Shown here piece by piece: positions 15,201-29,809 of a DNA stretch of 64,000 nt. Position 1 is the stretch's first letter; every line of letters starts with the position of its first letter. Source of the stretch: Aplysia californica (taxonomy: Eukaryota > Mollusca > Gastropoda > Aplysiida > Aplysiidae); the NCBI RefSeq assembly GCF_000002075.1, contig NW_004798069.1, forward strand, positions 74,528 through 138,527, written 5' to 3'. Position numbers and translations under genes: made by a program. The notes under the pieces were generated by a model. The model saw only the letters and a list, made by a program, of their open reading frames with translations, had not been told where the DNA came from and searched no databases.

Positions 15201-18200
15201 GTGCAGATTTCTGGAAACCCCCAAAATCTGGGTTAGCCCGCTTGTCCATAAAAGCGACCAAATGTGGGTCACTAAGACTGAAATTCAAGGTCAAGCATTT
15301 GTTTTGTTTTGCTCTTTTCATAGAATGGTCAGACGAACAATGTGATAGACAACATCCACTCCATCATTGCTGCTGCTGCTGTCAAGTTTGACCCCAATCA
15401 GCTGGAGCATCTATTTTTACTGATACAAAAGGTGAGTACCCTTGGTAACTTGGTGATTAGGCTACCGGACTCGTTATCGTGAGGTTGCAGGTTTGGGGGT
15501 TTGAGCCTCAGACACGACGTTGTGTTCTTGAGAGAGGCTTTTTTTACACTAATTTTCTTCACTTCACCCAGTTGGGAATGGGTACCTGATCAAAGGCAGC
15601 AAATGATATTGTCAGTATGTTAGTGTTTTAGGGCCTGTAAAATACAGCTTGCATTGTATGCTTCCCAGGAAGTTGAGATTGTTTCAGAATGTTTATCAGG
15701 TCTGCTGGGGTAAAAATGTAGATTGTAAAGTGCATAGACCTTGTTGTTGAGCGAGACTTTGCACTATACAAATGCTATCTATTAATATTGTTATTATTAG
15801 CAGATTGAATTGGCTGTTACTGTAGTCAGAGGTTGGAAACTCATCGCCTGTTTTCTTATTGTTATCAAAGTCATCATTTTGAACTTTTCCCCCCATTTAA
15901 TGAATAATGAAACTTTATGCTTTCTCCTCAGAAATGGCAGGATGACTCGGATCGAATTCGGGAAAAGTTGCTGAGCTTGATTGGAAAAATTGGGAAAGAT
16001 GCAAAATTAGCAAAGACAACAACCAGGGTAAAGAGATCCCTACAAAATGTTGTAGATTTTTGCTTTGTGAATCTGCACTTAAAGAACGCAAGACTATTTT
16101 GTGACTCTGTTGTCTGAAGAGAAACTGGTACGGAAAACTGCAAGAAAAAAAGCCCATCTTTATAATGCTTAAAAAATCTTTGTGTCTAATATCCAAAAGA
16201 AGGGAATTTTTTGGGGTATGTAGTTTTCACAATAATATGTTTATCCATGTACCATGTTACTGTCACCATCATCATCATCATGATTATTGTTTTTAATGTC
16301 ATCATCACGATTAACGTTATTCTTCATCATCATCAAGTGCCATATCTGCGACAGACAAGTGTGCTCGTGATGCTACATTCATTCCTTTGCTCGAATGCTC
16401 TTAAAAAGCTAAATGACCCTGATCTTTTCCAGTTACCCATCTGTTTAGGATCTCCAAGTAGGTTGCTCTTGGACTACCCCTGCCTCGTTTGCCTTGAATT
16501 TTGCCTGTGAGAGCTAGATATTCCTGAATTTACGTTTTTATTAAGATAGGATAGGATAGGATAGGATAGTACTTTATTATTCCAGACGGAAATTTTCCTT
16601 GGCTGTACAGGACCATTAAAAACACATGCAGGTATACATAAAAAATTTAAGTCATATATATAACTCTCATTAAAATTCAATATGAAAGGAGAAGTAAAGC
16701 TGACAAAATGTACATTTGCATCAAATGCATCATTCAACCACATACAGGAATTCAAATACTAGACCTTTGGAGTTATATTCAGATACATATTCTAAGAGCA
16801 ACACACATCTATGCTCATTCTGACAAAAGCCTTATGCTAGATGGTAAAAAACTTCTTTTATATCTTTCTTTCTTTGTTTTTGGAGGTACATATCTGCCGC
16901 TCCGTGATCTTACAATTTGTGTGGAAAAGGGGTGTGATGGGTCGTTTATAATGCTTTTGATCTTTTTATACGTGTGGTGTTATACATTTCATCCATTCTT
17001 ATAAAATCATATCCAGAGATCTTGCTGGCTTTCTTAATGGTTCTGTCAAATTTTTCTTTATCTTTCACCTATTATTCCACTAATGCAATGTGATGGGGTG
17101 TGCCCAGGTGCTGGAGCTGTTGTGGGACTTGGCCCACCTGCCTGCCCTGAGCACCCTGCTGGTGGAGCAGGCCTTGGAGGAGCACCATGCCATCCTCTCC
17201 TACTCCTACAGCGTCAAGGAGCAGGTCAAACTGCAGTACGTCACCAAGTGTGTCGACGACATCAAAAAGGTCTGCACTGGGATGGGCTTGGTTTGATTTC
17301 CCTTAAGGGGTAAACTTTTATTTATTGGGGCGCGAAATTTTGGGCACAGTACATCAACATGCAAAGATTCAGCATGAACACTGAACTGCACTCGTTACAT
17401 TCATGCACAACTCACTCATTTTCTATGGATGGGCGCACTGATGGGCCTTACGCCTTTACTTTCATTCTCTTGTTTCTGTCTGTCTCAATATGATTCGTAT
17501 AGATAGTTTGAATCCCCTTTGGCGGGTGATTGGAGGATGACTGTAAGGTCCAGTATTTTTTCACTTCTTTTCTTTGTGTCTGTCTTGCCTTGTTTTTTCT
17601 CTAAACACTAAATTACCATTATTGTGTCAATGTGTCAATGTGCCTCTCTTCACTCAAAACACAGTACCATAATACCCTTTTCAACACTGTAAAGTTATAT
17701 AAGAGACGGGACCTCACCTCTGATTTAACATACTTCTTAGATAAGACCTGAGACTGATTGGTGGACAGCCTTCTAAACTTTCTGAACAATCCATGTTCAG
17801 GGGTAGCCGTTTGGGGATTCGAACTGATCATGAATAGCAGAGTCCAAATTGATGCCGATTGAGCTAACAGTATGCCTCTTTCTAAGAGAGATAAGTAAAA
17901 ATACTGTAATTATTTTTCATTATTTTTACATGATGGGGATGGGCGATAGACAAGACTGATGAAATAAAAGGTATAGATTTCAAATTTCAAAGATTCAAGA
18001 TAGGACAATTACAGCAGGTTCTGACAATTTTGATTTATAAGTCTGATAATTACTCTTTATTCTGTATGGTGGAGTTTTTCCACACTCAGCGCAAGTGTTA
18101 CTAGGGTAACTCCTGGTGGTTTCAGAGGTAATGGAAATCTAATGATGGGTAGTTCCTTCTTATATGACTGAGATCCTGTTCACCAACATCCTACTTTTTC

Positions 18201-21200
18201 CTGAGCACCAGGATCTTAAACAGAGTTTTCACCATGGTCTTCACTTTCTATCTGATAGAATGAATTGAGAAGTTTTTCTTTTTTTCTTTTTCATTAATCC
18301 TTTTGTGCTTCGTGAGTACAGTTGTTTTCCACTACTGTTGGCTGACTGTCACTTTTGATCTCTCTTCTTCTACAAGGGAGCCTGTGTGCTGCCAGCGATT
18401 AGACAGCTGATGTCCATAAGCAAGAACATGGTCAAGCATTTCAAGCAGAAAACGGATAAGGTAAGTTGCAATTAAATATTTAATTTATATTTTTTTAGAT
18501 TGTCTGAAATTAAAATACATCAGCGGAAAGGTTGGGGAAATTTGAACTAAACACATGACATTTTAAAAAGTAAAATTTAAAGTACGCACACCAAATAGGT
18601 GTAATCAGGTCAAAGGTGTGCTGACTGTTTAATTGACTGAAATTAATGGAAAAAATCTTGGATATTTTTCTTGAACTTGATATAAAGCGAGCTATAGAAA
18701 TGTGTTTGTTCAGATGGAAATTGTAAGCCTCAAACGCCAAGTTTTTGGAAATTGTTAACTAAATCTGTAATTTTGCAAATGTTGGTACTTTCAAGTGTTT
18801 TAAAACATATATTTTTTTATAGCACTGAATAAGTGGATGTCAACGCATATCTCATTATAAAGTTTCTGTTTGTATTGCTGTTTGCTTTGAAAATTAATGT
18901 TGAAAGAATGTCGTTTGATTTCAGTGCAGAGTTTCACTATACTTTTTTTGTTTGTTTGATAGACATCTTGTCCGTGGGTGGTTGGCGGGTGCTCTGGTGT
19001 GGTTTGCTCCTTCTCTCCTATCAAATATCTATCGTCTTTATCTCCCCTCCTTCTTTTTTGCGTTTGTTACTCTCTCCTGTAACACCTCTAATCTTTGGCA
19101 CTTATATGACCTTATTGTGTTGCAAGTGCCGTAAAACTCTTACGAAAAACAAAACTAGACATCTCTTGTTGGTAACTGTGTCTCTGACTCTTTCTTCTTC
19201 TCCCTTTGACGAGAGAGCAGTTGGAGGGTTCCAAGAGTACGTCTACTTCTTTTTTCTCCCTCTGTTTTTTTCTTCTCTCTGTCTCACTTTTGACTTACGT
19301 CAAAAAATGACCATTTTCGTGGTGATGAGCTTTTCTTTACTCCTATAAATCCCCTCTCAACTTTTCCAGTGTGTCATCAATGAGCTGAACAAGAGCAGTG
19401 ATGTGATCAAGCTGGTCACCAACAGCCTGGTCAAGTGTCACAAACAGGCTGTTGCTGTGGTGGGCGATGGTCAACTCACTCCGGCCACTATGGTGGATGG
19501 TCGCTACCCACACTCAGACGTGAGTTCTACTGTTTATGAGTTTTTTTGGTTTTGTTTTTTTTCTAATTTTTTGAACAATGAAACTGTGGGTGGTTGGTGG
19601 GTGGTCTGGTGTGGTTTGCTTCTTCTTTCCTTTCAAACATCTATCGTCCTTATCTCCCCTCCTTCTTTTTTATGTTTGTTACTCTCTTGTTACGCCTCTA
19701 ATCTTTTGGCGCTCATTTGACCTTTTGTAGTTTCGAGCGCCTTAAAACCTCTACTAAAACAAAAACAATGAAACTAATGTTTGAACTGTGTTTTTTAGGT
19801 TTGATTTTTCTCCTTTCCTCTGTGGCTGCCATTTAGGGCATGAGTATTTTTTGTTTTAGGAGTAGCTGTTCATTCCTCAGTAGTAATTGAAGATAGATAG
19901 TACACGTCTTTGTTTTGTTAAACTTTTCATCCATGTGAATATTTCAGTATATGAGCACTCATCTCAACTTTCTGCAATACGTGCTGCAAGAGGGTGTCTT
20001 GTACTTGGCCTGGAATCGAGCCCGGGACATCTGGACAACTCTGGTGGCCAACCCAAAGGCTTGTGAGTGGGACATAGAGGTATGCAGTTGTTTAGTTTAG
20101 TTTTTTCTATGATTTGTTTATCAAGGTTTTGTGCCTGCTCGAAATTTCAAGTCGGGAAACGTGAAACTTGATGTTTTTGGAAAGGTACCCTGAAAATGCT
20201 TGTACCCTTTTCCTCCTGTACATTTGTTGTCACTGATGCTCTATGAGTTTTCGGAGCTGGCTGTGTTGTGCGTAAAGCATCAATACAATACAGTCCATGC
20301 CGGCTATAAGCACGGTCATCGGGAAAAAGCTTAAGCGTGCTTAAAGCTGAAGCGTGCTTAAGTGCGAAGTAGACATAATTCAGAGATTTACATGTAGAAA
20401 ATTTCCCGTGCTATTTCCCTTAGTTTGTAAGTAGGCCTATAGCGGTCCCACAAAAGTGTACTGTTATTTTTACCCGCCATGGTAGTTTTTGTTCGCTTGT
20501 TTGATTTTGTTTTGTGGTTGAATGGGAAATGAAAACTTAATTTAGACGGCCAGTCACGATACAGCACACTAGGCCTACTGTAACACACTGCCTGTGCGTA
20601 CCACTGCCCGCTGTGCCACTCATACCACCGCCTTCATCCCACCTCGCGCGTGATACAAAATCAGGATTAATGGGTAGCGAGGGTCAAAGGTGAAATCGCA
20701 GCCAGCCTCCCTTTCTCATCTCCCCGACTCTCTTTTTTTTTGTTGATTGTGTGTTGCTTTGCCCTAGGCCTGGGCTAGATCCTATGTCCGCGCGAACGGC
20801 TCTGTGCATCTCTCTGCCTTCCTCTCCGCCTGTGCGAGGGTGTGTGTCCATCACTTGCGTTCTTTGTGTTTCTCTTGACACACTCCACTGTTGCGGTGTA
20901 GACTGTGTTCGAACTTCGATGGGTCATCATGAAAATATTGACTGCCTTGTAAATGAAGCGTGCTTGAAGCCGAAGTTACCGTGCTTATAGGCGTGTAATT
21001 TATATAGCAAAAATTCGGTAAGAGCCGTTTAGCGTGCTTGAGTCCGAAATGTGCTTAAGGCCGGCGGGCTTATAGTCGGCACTGACTGTATCTAGGTTAG
21101 TGTTTAAAGGCTCCAGAAGTATAAATAACATTCAGAAAATGATGCCTTGATCCACTTAAAGAAGTCTTCCTTGTTCTGAAACAGGAACTATCTATCACAG

Positions 21201-24200
21201 ATGAGATGCTGTATGCAGTTTGCTCATATGTTACTTTCATCCTGATTGATTCCTTGAAACATGTGGCCATTATTGTCCTGACTTTCTATATACCACAACT
21301 CAACTCAAATTCTACTGCTGTAGTTACAGTAGTAGCACTGGACAATTTTGAACATGTAAATGCTCTTTAGTTAACCAGGTCCATAACTTATGTTTTCGAT
21401 ATTCAGAATTTGAGCACTTATGAATTTAACATCATGATCCAACTTCTTCAGTTTTAAGTTCTAAGCTGGTTGATTTTTACCTCTCATAAATGCGATATTT
21501 ATCTTCCAGACGTGCTATGAGTGGTTCCGTAAGGGGATCACCGACCTGGAGATCGAGACTCAGAATCACATGTTCCAGAAGGAGGTTCTCCGCATCGATC
21601 CTTCCAAACTGAGTGAAAACGGTAGGAATTTATTCTTCGACTCTCTAACATTAAATAGCTCTACCCCAGTGTCATCTTTATTTTTCACTTATTTGAAAAA
21701 ATTTCCGATAACTTGTTAGTTTTCTTGGAATGGTAACAGATGTTTTTGTTCATGTGTAAAAAAAAAAAGATTACATGATGTACTCCTCAATCTGATTAAA
21801 AAAATTTTTTTTCAAGGTTTCATTTGCCTCTTGTATAGCATTTTCTTCATATTGTAAATTGAAAAAAGTTCAGAATGAGTTTTTATTAGATCTAGTTTCT
21901 TTTAGAGGACTTAGGTTGTTTTGAAATTTACAAAGGAAAATATAAATATGACTTGAATGTCGCATCTATCATCAGTCACTAAATTAAAAAAAATAATAGA
22001 TGAAGGGTGTGTCCAAACTAAAGTACCTATCTGTTTCTATTCACTGGGTTTTAGCAACATAAATTTTTGTAATAAAAAGCATTGTCAAGTAATTTTTTTC
22101 TCTTTTTTTTTCCCAAAGGGTTTATGTGCTTCAAGTGTTTCTTTGAGAGGGTGAACCAGTATGAGCACCGACTCAAAGACACCAACAGTTCAATGGTAAG
22201 TGGGCACAACTTTGGAAGTTTGGAGCAAGAGGGTGGATGCAAGACTGTTACCTAGCAGTGAAGTGGACGACGAAATAACTCACTGTACCCGATCAGCTGG
22301 AGATTTGGCATAAAGAAATAAGAGGACATTTGTTGAAGATTATAGAGACCTTTTATTTGAGTATATCTTCCCGGTCAGCATGGGTTGGCTCTGACAGGCA
22401 GGGTCAAAGCTGGCCTCCTAAATGATGTGAATTGTGCCAATGGGGGTGTAAAATTGTGGCGTCGGTGGCCTAGTGGTTAGGCTCTCGGACTTGCAACCGT
22501 AAGGTCGTGGGTTCGAATCCCGTCAGGGGCCCGACGTTGTGTCCTTGGGAAAGGCACTTTGCACAAATTTTCCTCACTTCACCCAGGTGGAAATGGGTAC
22601 CCGGCTATAGACAGTGAACGATCTTGTCAGTTTGATAGTGTTTGAGTGCGTGAAATCCGCTGCTTGCAATGTATGCTTCCGCGGAAGCCGAGAATGCTTC
22701 CGAGTGTTCTCAGACGGTCTCCCGGGGTGATAATAGTTGTAAAGCGCATAGAGCAAGCTCTTGAGCATGGATATGCGCTATATAAATGCAATTATTATTA
22801 TTATTATTGAAAACACCTACATTCCTACATTGTGAAAAAACTGTATTACTCCTGTGTGTGATTCCACCATGCTGCCTCACAACTGTATCATTCATGTGTG
22901 TGATTCCAGCACGCTGCCTCACCTATGTATTATTCATGTGTGTGATTCCAGCACGCTGCCTCACCTATGTATCATTCCTATGTGTGATCAATATAATATT
23001 TCTTCTCTTGAGGTGGTGGAGAAACCCGACCTGGTGGGGCTGGACTATCTGTGGGAGATCTGCCTGCACGTTCCCGACGAAGGCATCGCTGACCAGGCCA
23101 TACAGATGCTGCTGGCTCTCAGCTACACCAACCTCAACTCACGCTTGAAGAGGGTAGGCTCAACCTTACAGAGATTAGATAGCTGAAAGGACAATAAAAT
23201 TAGATTTGACAAGATTTAACGAGAGACAAAACAAATGATAAAAACAAAGCCTGAAGGCATTGCTAATCAGGCCATAGAGATGTTACTTGCTGTCAGCTAC
23301 ACTGACGTTCACTAATATTTGAAGAGGGTTAGGGGACCATAACAGAGATCAGATAGCTGAAATCAGGATAAGAAAGGATAAAATAAGATAACATAAAAGA
23401 AGAAAAATTACGACAAGTTCGGTTTCCGTGTGGCTGAAGGTGTCGCTGATCAGGCAGTAAAGATGTAGGCTCCGAGTTATGCCACCCTTAAGCTCAATTC
23501 ACTCTTAAAGAGGGTTTGGAGAACTCTGTGTAGATCAGGAAAAATTAGATGCAATGAATCAGAAAACTGAGATGACATAAATTAGAAAGCTAAAATGAGA
23601 TAAAGTAGAAAGCTGGAGTGAGATATAATAAAAAGTGTACGCGAGAGGGGAAAAAAATTGGAAAGAGAGTTGTGATGAATCAAAAACTGAAACCAAATGA
23701 GACAAGGCTTCGTGAGAGTGTGACATTCTCAGTCTTACAGATGCTCATCTTCAGCTTCTCTGACCTCCACTCACGCTTGGAGAGGACATAGACCACTGTG
23801 AGTAGAAAAATGATATTAGACAGGAAAAAGAATTGATAAGTTGAGCCTGCGTGTTATGTTGATGGCACTGATGATGAGGACAAACAGATGCTGGTGGCTC
23901 ATAATTACACATGTACTCTGTTGTTTCTTTTGGTGTTAAAACACAAGACTTTGTATTGTAATTACCACCTATGACTTCATGCATTTTAAAATGTTCCTTG
24001 TATTGCGTGAGAACTCTCGTGACAATAGTGTAGTTCAGAAGTTATGTCTTTTTCTGAAAACATTTCCCTTTTTTTCATTTTGACAGGAGCCAGTATCCTT
24101 GCACAAGAAGTTCATTAATGAATGCTACACACGATTAGAAGTGAGTACTTTTGATATGCAAATGTGATATGACATGACACAGTTATTTCTTTGTCAGATT

Positions 24201-27200
24201 TGCTGCTTTATTTTTTTAGGACAAAAAAATGTATGCACTTTACAAAACCTTCTCATTATCAAGTTCACAGCTGAGAAAATATAGTTCTACGAATGTACCT
24301 GTCCATGTTGCTGTCGGTAATAATCCGGTGGCTTTCAAGTGTATGCCCCTTGGCCCAATATCAAATTAAAAAAGGTGATCTTCTAAAGTTGTTCTTTGCT
24401 GCAGTATAAGGTATTGTCTGTGGTAGGAATGGGAGGAAGAAGCTGCTGTTGGAGATCCTGTAGCTTTGGACATTTGAAGAGCAGATGTTGGACTGTTTGA
24501 TAGATGTGGTCACAAAGTAAGCAATGCAGTGTTTTCTCTGCATGGATTCTGTTTGAGGTGATAGTTTAGAGATGTGTGTTGCCTTCAGAGGTGGAATATC
24601 ATTGTTTGTTCCCTTCTGTTGAGAGAGGTTTTATGCTGTCAGTTTGGTTCACCTTGCTCATGTGGTACTTGCCCTCAAAATCTTAAAATATTGTTGCTTT
24701 TTTTGTCTTTAATTATGAAAATGAAGGTCCAGGGAGATATACAATACCACTCCTTGCAAATACAATGGATTTTGTTTTCATTGGAAAAACAATCTGCTGA
24801 TGAGTGAAATCCTGTAGAGGTAAATTAGTTTTGAACTGCGGTTTAATCTGTGGGGGGATCTTTGTATAGTTTGTGAATACATTGACTGTACTTTTTGGGA
24901 CAGGCACCGATATTGAAAGACTTCTGTACATCACCCGACCCCTGCTTTTTCTCTATTTGCAGACTGCCATGCTAGGCATGGGAGGTAACTTTGTGGCACA
25001 GACTGTGTCGAATGCCACCAAGATTGTCACTGCTGCCATTGTGCCTGACGTTGCCAACGTGCCTCTGCCATCTAAGTGAGTCTTTCATGTCCTGTTACAC
25101 ACTGATTTCCCTTTGATTACCTCTTTGCTTTGTTTGAAAAATCAATTAAAAAAACCTCCTTTGACTGAGTCCTGAAGTTATATATATTATTTTTACACTT
25201 ATGACTGTTAAGTCTGCTCCACACACAGAGTGGGTTAATAAGAATTTAAAAAATAGCAAATGTAGCTTTCATACCTCATAAAGGCTCAGAGCATTTGGCT
25301 GTAGCTGGAGAACACAGGTGTAAAAACTTCAGTAAGAAGATGAAGAATTATATGTGGTAAGAAAGTAAGCATGAAGATGCTGCAAGTACGAACAGGATAA
25401 TATGTTCCTTATAAAGAATTGATCAAAGTAACAATTGGAAAGTCATGACTGTATGTGTGTGTTCAAGATCATACTCTCTTGAAGAGAATGGTGTAGGTGT
25501 TGGATGTACCATTTGTCCACTTGTGTCTAACTGCAGGGCTTTCTGGTTCAGATCCAAATGTTATCTGAATTTACACTTTGAATTTTTCAGTTTCTTGAAT
25601 TCTGCATGTGTAGCTTATATATTAATCTTCCCTTTGGAATGGCTTATTTGAACATTGGGTAAAATTTAATTTAATTTAGCAGGAAAAAGTGAGTGGTAGA
25701 GTATGAATGAAAGATGTATCAGCCTAGTAGATTTCTTGTTTATGGGGAGAAACTTGTGTAAACTGCCGTATTTTTGCCTCTCTATCAAGGATCAAAAGTT
25801 TTTAATTAACAATATTCTTTAACCCTTTCCCTGCCAGGCTCGGTGCTATCTTGAGCTATTTGGTGGGATAACAGAGCAGATTTGACACTGAAAGGATGAT
25901 GACAACCTTGAGACATTTTTTTTATCTTTCTTGTTCGATGCAGATCAATCAATTACCTGGCCATTGAGCGATTGTTGTGGATCGCAGAAGCGTACATCTT
26001 GTCTGTAGAGGAAATTCACTGTGTGCCTCGCAACATCTTGCCACACGGCGCTTCCTTCCACGGGTTTCAGATGAATATTCTGGTCAAATGTGAATCCCCC
26101 AAACAGGAGTTTATGCTGCAGGTAAGATTTTTGATAGGCTCTTGCAGGTTCATCACCAGAGTGTGAAAGAGGATGAAAGTCACAATGACATCTATGTGTT
26201 GTGAAAGCAGACCCAACAAGTACTGCGTTGGAAAAAATTACATTTGTCATAGGGTTGGTTTTTTTACGTAATGAAAGACACTGATTACATTTGCTAAAAA
26301 AAAAAAATAGAAAAAAAAAATCTAAGGCCAAATCATATGTGATAGACTAAGTGATGTGAAAATTCTGACTGAGGACTTGCTGCACCAACATTAATTATTT
26401 TCTGTGATTGATTAACTGCTACAGTGGAACCTGCTCTAAGGAGCACCTGTTCAAGATATTCACCTGTACAAATGACCACTTCCCACTTCTCCCTGGCATT
26501 TTTAACTATATTATTATGGCACTGTCAGAAAAGACTGCCTGTTTAAGATGACCATTTTTCCCTGGACAATCGGTCATTGTCTTTGATAGGTCCAAGTGCT
26601 TATTTGAAGTCTGGAAATGCCACTGCAGTGAATGAAATTTTGAGTAACTTGTAAAAATGATAATAGTGAAAATTGAATGTCATTCCTCAAAGTCATGTGA
26701 ATGAAGGTTATACTTCTCGTGTAAGTTACTTTAAGGGAAGACCCGGGTCGGCGATCCAAGGCAATATCCAAACAATTTTTCAAACTATCCAACTTTTGTT
26801 TTTGGCGGAAAAACATCCTTTGACATCTGTTCTATGGAGTCAAAATGAAGAAACTGTTGAAAAAACACCCTAAATGACCTAAAAGGGCGTTTGAAAAGTG
26901 CAAATTGCTCTAAAAATCCTTTTAAAAAATCCCTGTTTTTTTCTGTTTTTCTCAAAATCTACTTTTTGACAAATGTGACCTCCTGGGTGCAAGGAGTTTT
27001 CAAAAACTACAGAAGCTAGAAGCTTCAAATTTGGTGTACAGGTGCTTTAAGATCGATTCTGGGGATCTATGAAAGGGAATTGGGAAATATTGGTAACTTA
27101 AGGAAATATTCAATTTTTTTGTAATTTGTACCCTGAAATTTCGTCAACTGACTCTAGGGGACCAATGACTTTGGGCTCACTTTTTTAGTTTTAAAGATAG

Positions 27201-29775
27201 GTCAAAATCCTTTCATGGATCCCCAGTTCATATAGGTTTGTACTTGTGTGCCAAATTTCAGGCTGATAATTCAATATTTACTATGAAATTCTTCTGCACT
27301 AAGAAACTGGTTTGAAAATCCAAGATGGCCGCCACAGAGACCCATTTTTTAGAAAGATTCAACAAATTCACCCCTAGTACATCCTATTTACCTATGAACT
27401 TCTTGCACAATTAGATGAAATGAAATAAAAGCCATTCGTTTTGAAAATTTTTCCGGGAGTGTACGTCTCCCCTTAAACACACTCTACATTGGTTATACTT
27501 CTCGTGTAAGTTACTTTAAACACACACTACATTGGTTATACTTCTATGTGTAAGTTACTTTAAACACACACTACATTGGTTATACTTCTATGTGTAAGTT
27601 ACTTTAAACACACACTACATTGAGGCCGCTTCAAGAGTTGGCTGGGTCATTGTTTTCATTGCAAGGGTCTTTATTTCACAGTCTTACTCTAGCAGAATCT
27701 AGGTGACGCTTTTAAAATTTATTTTACAAAAATTGTTTGACAGGGTTTAAGAGATAAGAGATTCTCCTATTTTTCTGTCATCAAGGGGTTGTCCGTAAGA
27801 GGTAGTTTAAGATAGTCTGGTCATAGGCCAGCAGTGCCACATTGTTAAAAACTAGGAAATAGATCGTATTGACAGAGAGATTGATGCTGTATAAATCTAT
27901 AGAGATCTGATGTTGGTAAATACTGTTGGAGATGTTACTGCATAATACATGTAACTTGATGTTGAATGCCAGGAGTCGCTCTTCTATTTGTAAGTTTGAT
28001 ATGTTTTTCGTTTAATTGTATATAGGGAGATAAGTATAAATCATTGAGAGGACAAGTCCCACCTTTCTGAATGATGTACTTTTTAATGCTCTTTCAGTGT
28101 CACAGCAATGAGACATTGGGCTCTGTGAGGAGAAAGATTCTCAACCACTTCAACCAACCTTCAGACCATGTTCAGATGCACACCAATGAGAAACTGGTAT
28201 GTTTGACTATGGATTTGGCTGTGGAAAAAAAGTTTCTTCTGAAACAAATGTTCATAATCTCAGCAGTTTGTCAGATTTCTTTGAAATCTTCTGGAGTAGT
28301 CAATAATGATATTTAGAAGGACTGTAACCTTTTAAAACCTTAATTTGAATGATTCAAAATGTAACATTTAAAAAAAACCTTAATTTGAGTAATTCAGAAT
28401 TGTCTTGTAACTCGACTCTTTTTCTTTCCCTCCATCAGTTGTCAATGACCAAGGACCAGCTCCTGTTGAGTCAGCTGGACTTCAGCGAGGCAAGCGTCCT
28501 GCAGGTCCACCTGGGCGCCTCCTCCGCCTCCAAGTCGGGGTCTACGTCGGCCGCTCAGGGCTCGGGGACGGGTTTGCTCGGGAGAGAGGTAGTAGTCCAT
28601 GTGCTGCCTCAGAATTACAAAGTTCTATCTTTTAACTACTGACCCGAGCCAGCCGTACAGCCAACTGTTGTGAACAAGACCAACTGGTGTTTCGCGCGCT
28701 CATATGACCTTACGCAGTTGCGAGCGCCGTAAAACCCTGTACTACTACTACTAAAGTTCTATCTGACAGTTTTGGCTGATTTGAGTTACTAAGGTCATGA
28801 GGTCAGAAACCAAATCTTCTACCGAGTCTATCAAAATCGTATGATTGTTCTGAGTCGTTATCAAGATATGATATCCCTTCAAAGAATTTCATTTAAAAAA
28901 GCTTGACGAAGTGAAGCTCAGAATCTCTGACGTCAAATTTCTCAATTCTAGGTACTGAGCAGATAGAACTTTGTAATCCTGAGGTAGCGATTTGTTTTGC
29001 AGAGATGGTCAACAGATCGTTATTTTAGCTTTGGATTAAGAATAGAACCCGTGGGAAGGGATCTGATCGCGAAATTATGTCTGTTGAACAGTTAAAGCTG
29101 TTTGTGGATAAAAAGTTTGTTTAAAGGGATTTTTATGCTGTTGTGAGCACCGTAAAACTCTCACTAAACTAAACTAATGGTCACTTTTAAGGACAAGGGG
29201 GCTAACCCAGATTTTGGGGGTTTCCAGAAATCTTGACCTACACCAACAGTGGGCATTGCCCTACCTATAGGAGAAGTTTGGTTTCATTGGTGTGTATATT
29301 TGTTTGGTTATACAAAAAAACTCCTTGCCTTTTAAAGAGACTGAATAAGGATCCAAGAACTTTACCTTTGATTTTCTCAAAACAGCATTTTTCGAGATAG
29401 CCCCCTTGTGCTTAAAAACGATCAACTAAAGGGGTTTGAAATTGATGACAGATTGGTTTAACAGGAATAGATAAAGCACTGGTTGAACCGGAACTGGTGA
29501 CCCAGAAATGGGAAAGAAAATTTAGGATACAGTGATTATGAGGATTGCTGTCCCATTCATATGTCTTCCCTCTGGCAGTCTGAGTCTTGTCAACACATGA
29601 CCTTTGACTCGGTACAAACATCTTCCCTTGTGCAGTCTAAACTGAACAGACATATGGCCTTTGATCTCGTACAAACATCTTCCAGTGTGCAGTTTTATTT
29701 GAATAGACATGTAACCTTTGACCTTGTACAAACTTCTTCCCTTGTGCAGTTTGAGCTGAACTGACATGTGACCAT

Positions 29776-29809
<34 letters not shown>

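Noticed and set aside
17270-18376. Missing exon for the vertebrate linker between exons 14 and 15
   Set aside because: No in-phase stretch with splice sites was seen; the phases of exons 14 and 15 join directly, so the linker is probably absent.
22458-22531. Possible functional tRNA gene (boxes A and B present)
   Set aside because: It is the head of a SINE with a 3' body and tail, repeated at 45612. The anticodon arm is not clean and there is no independent terminator.
25818-25840. TTTAACCCTTTCCCTGCC as a piggyBac-like element end
   Set aside because: No inverted partner end with TTAA was found in the neighbourhood, so no element can be drawn.
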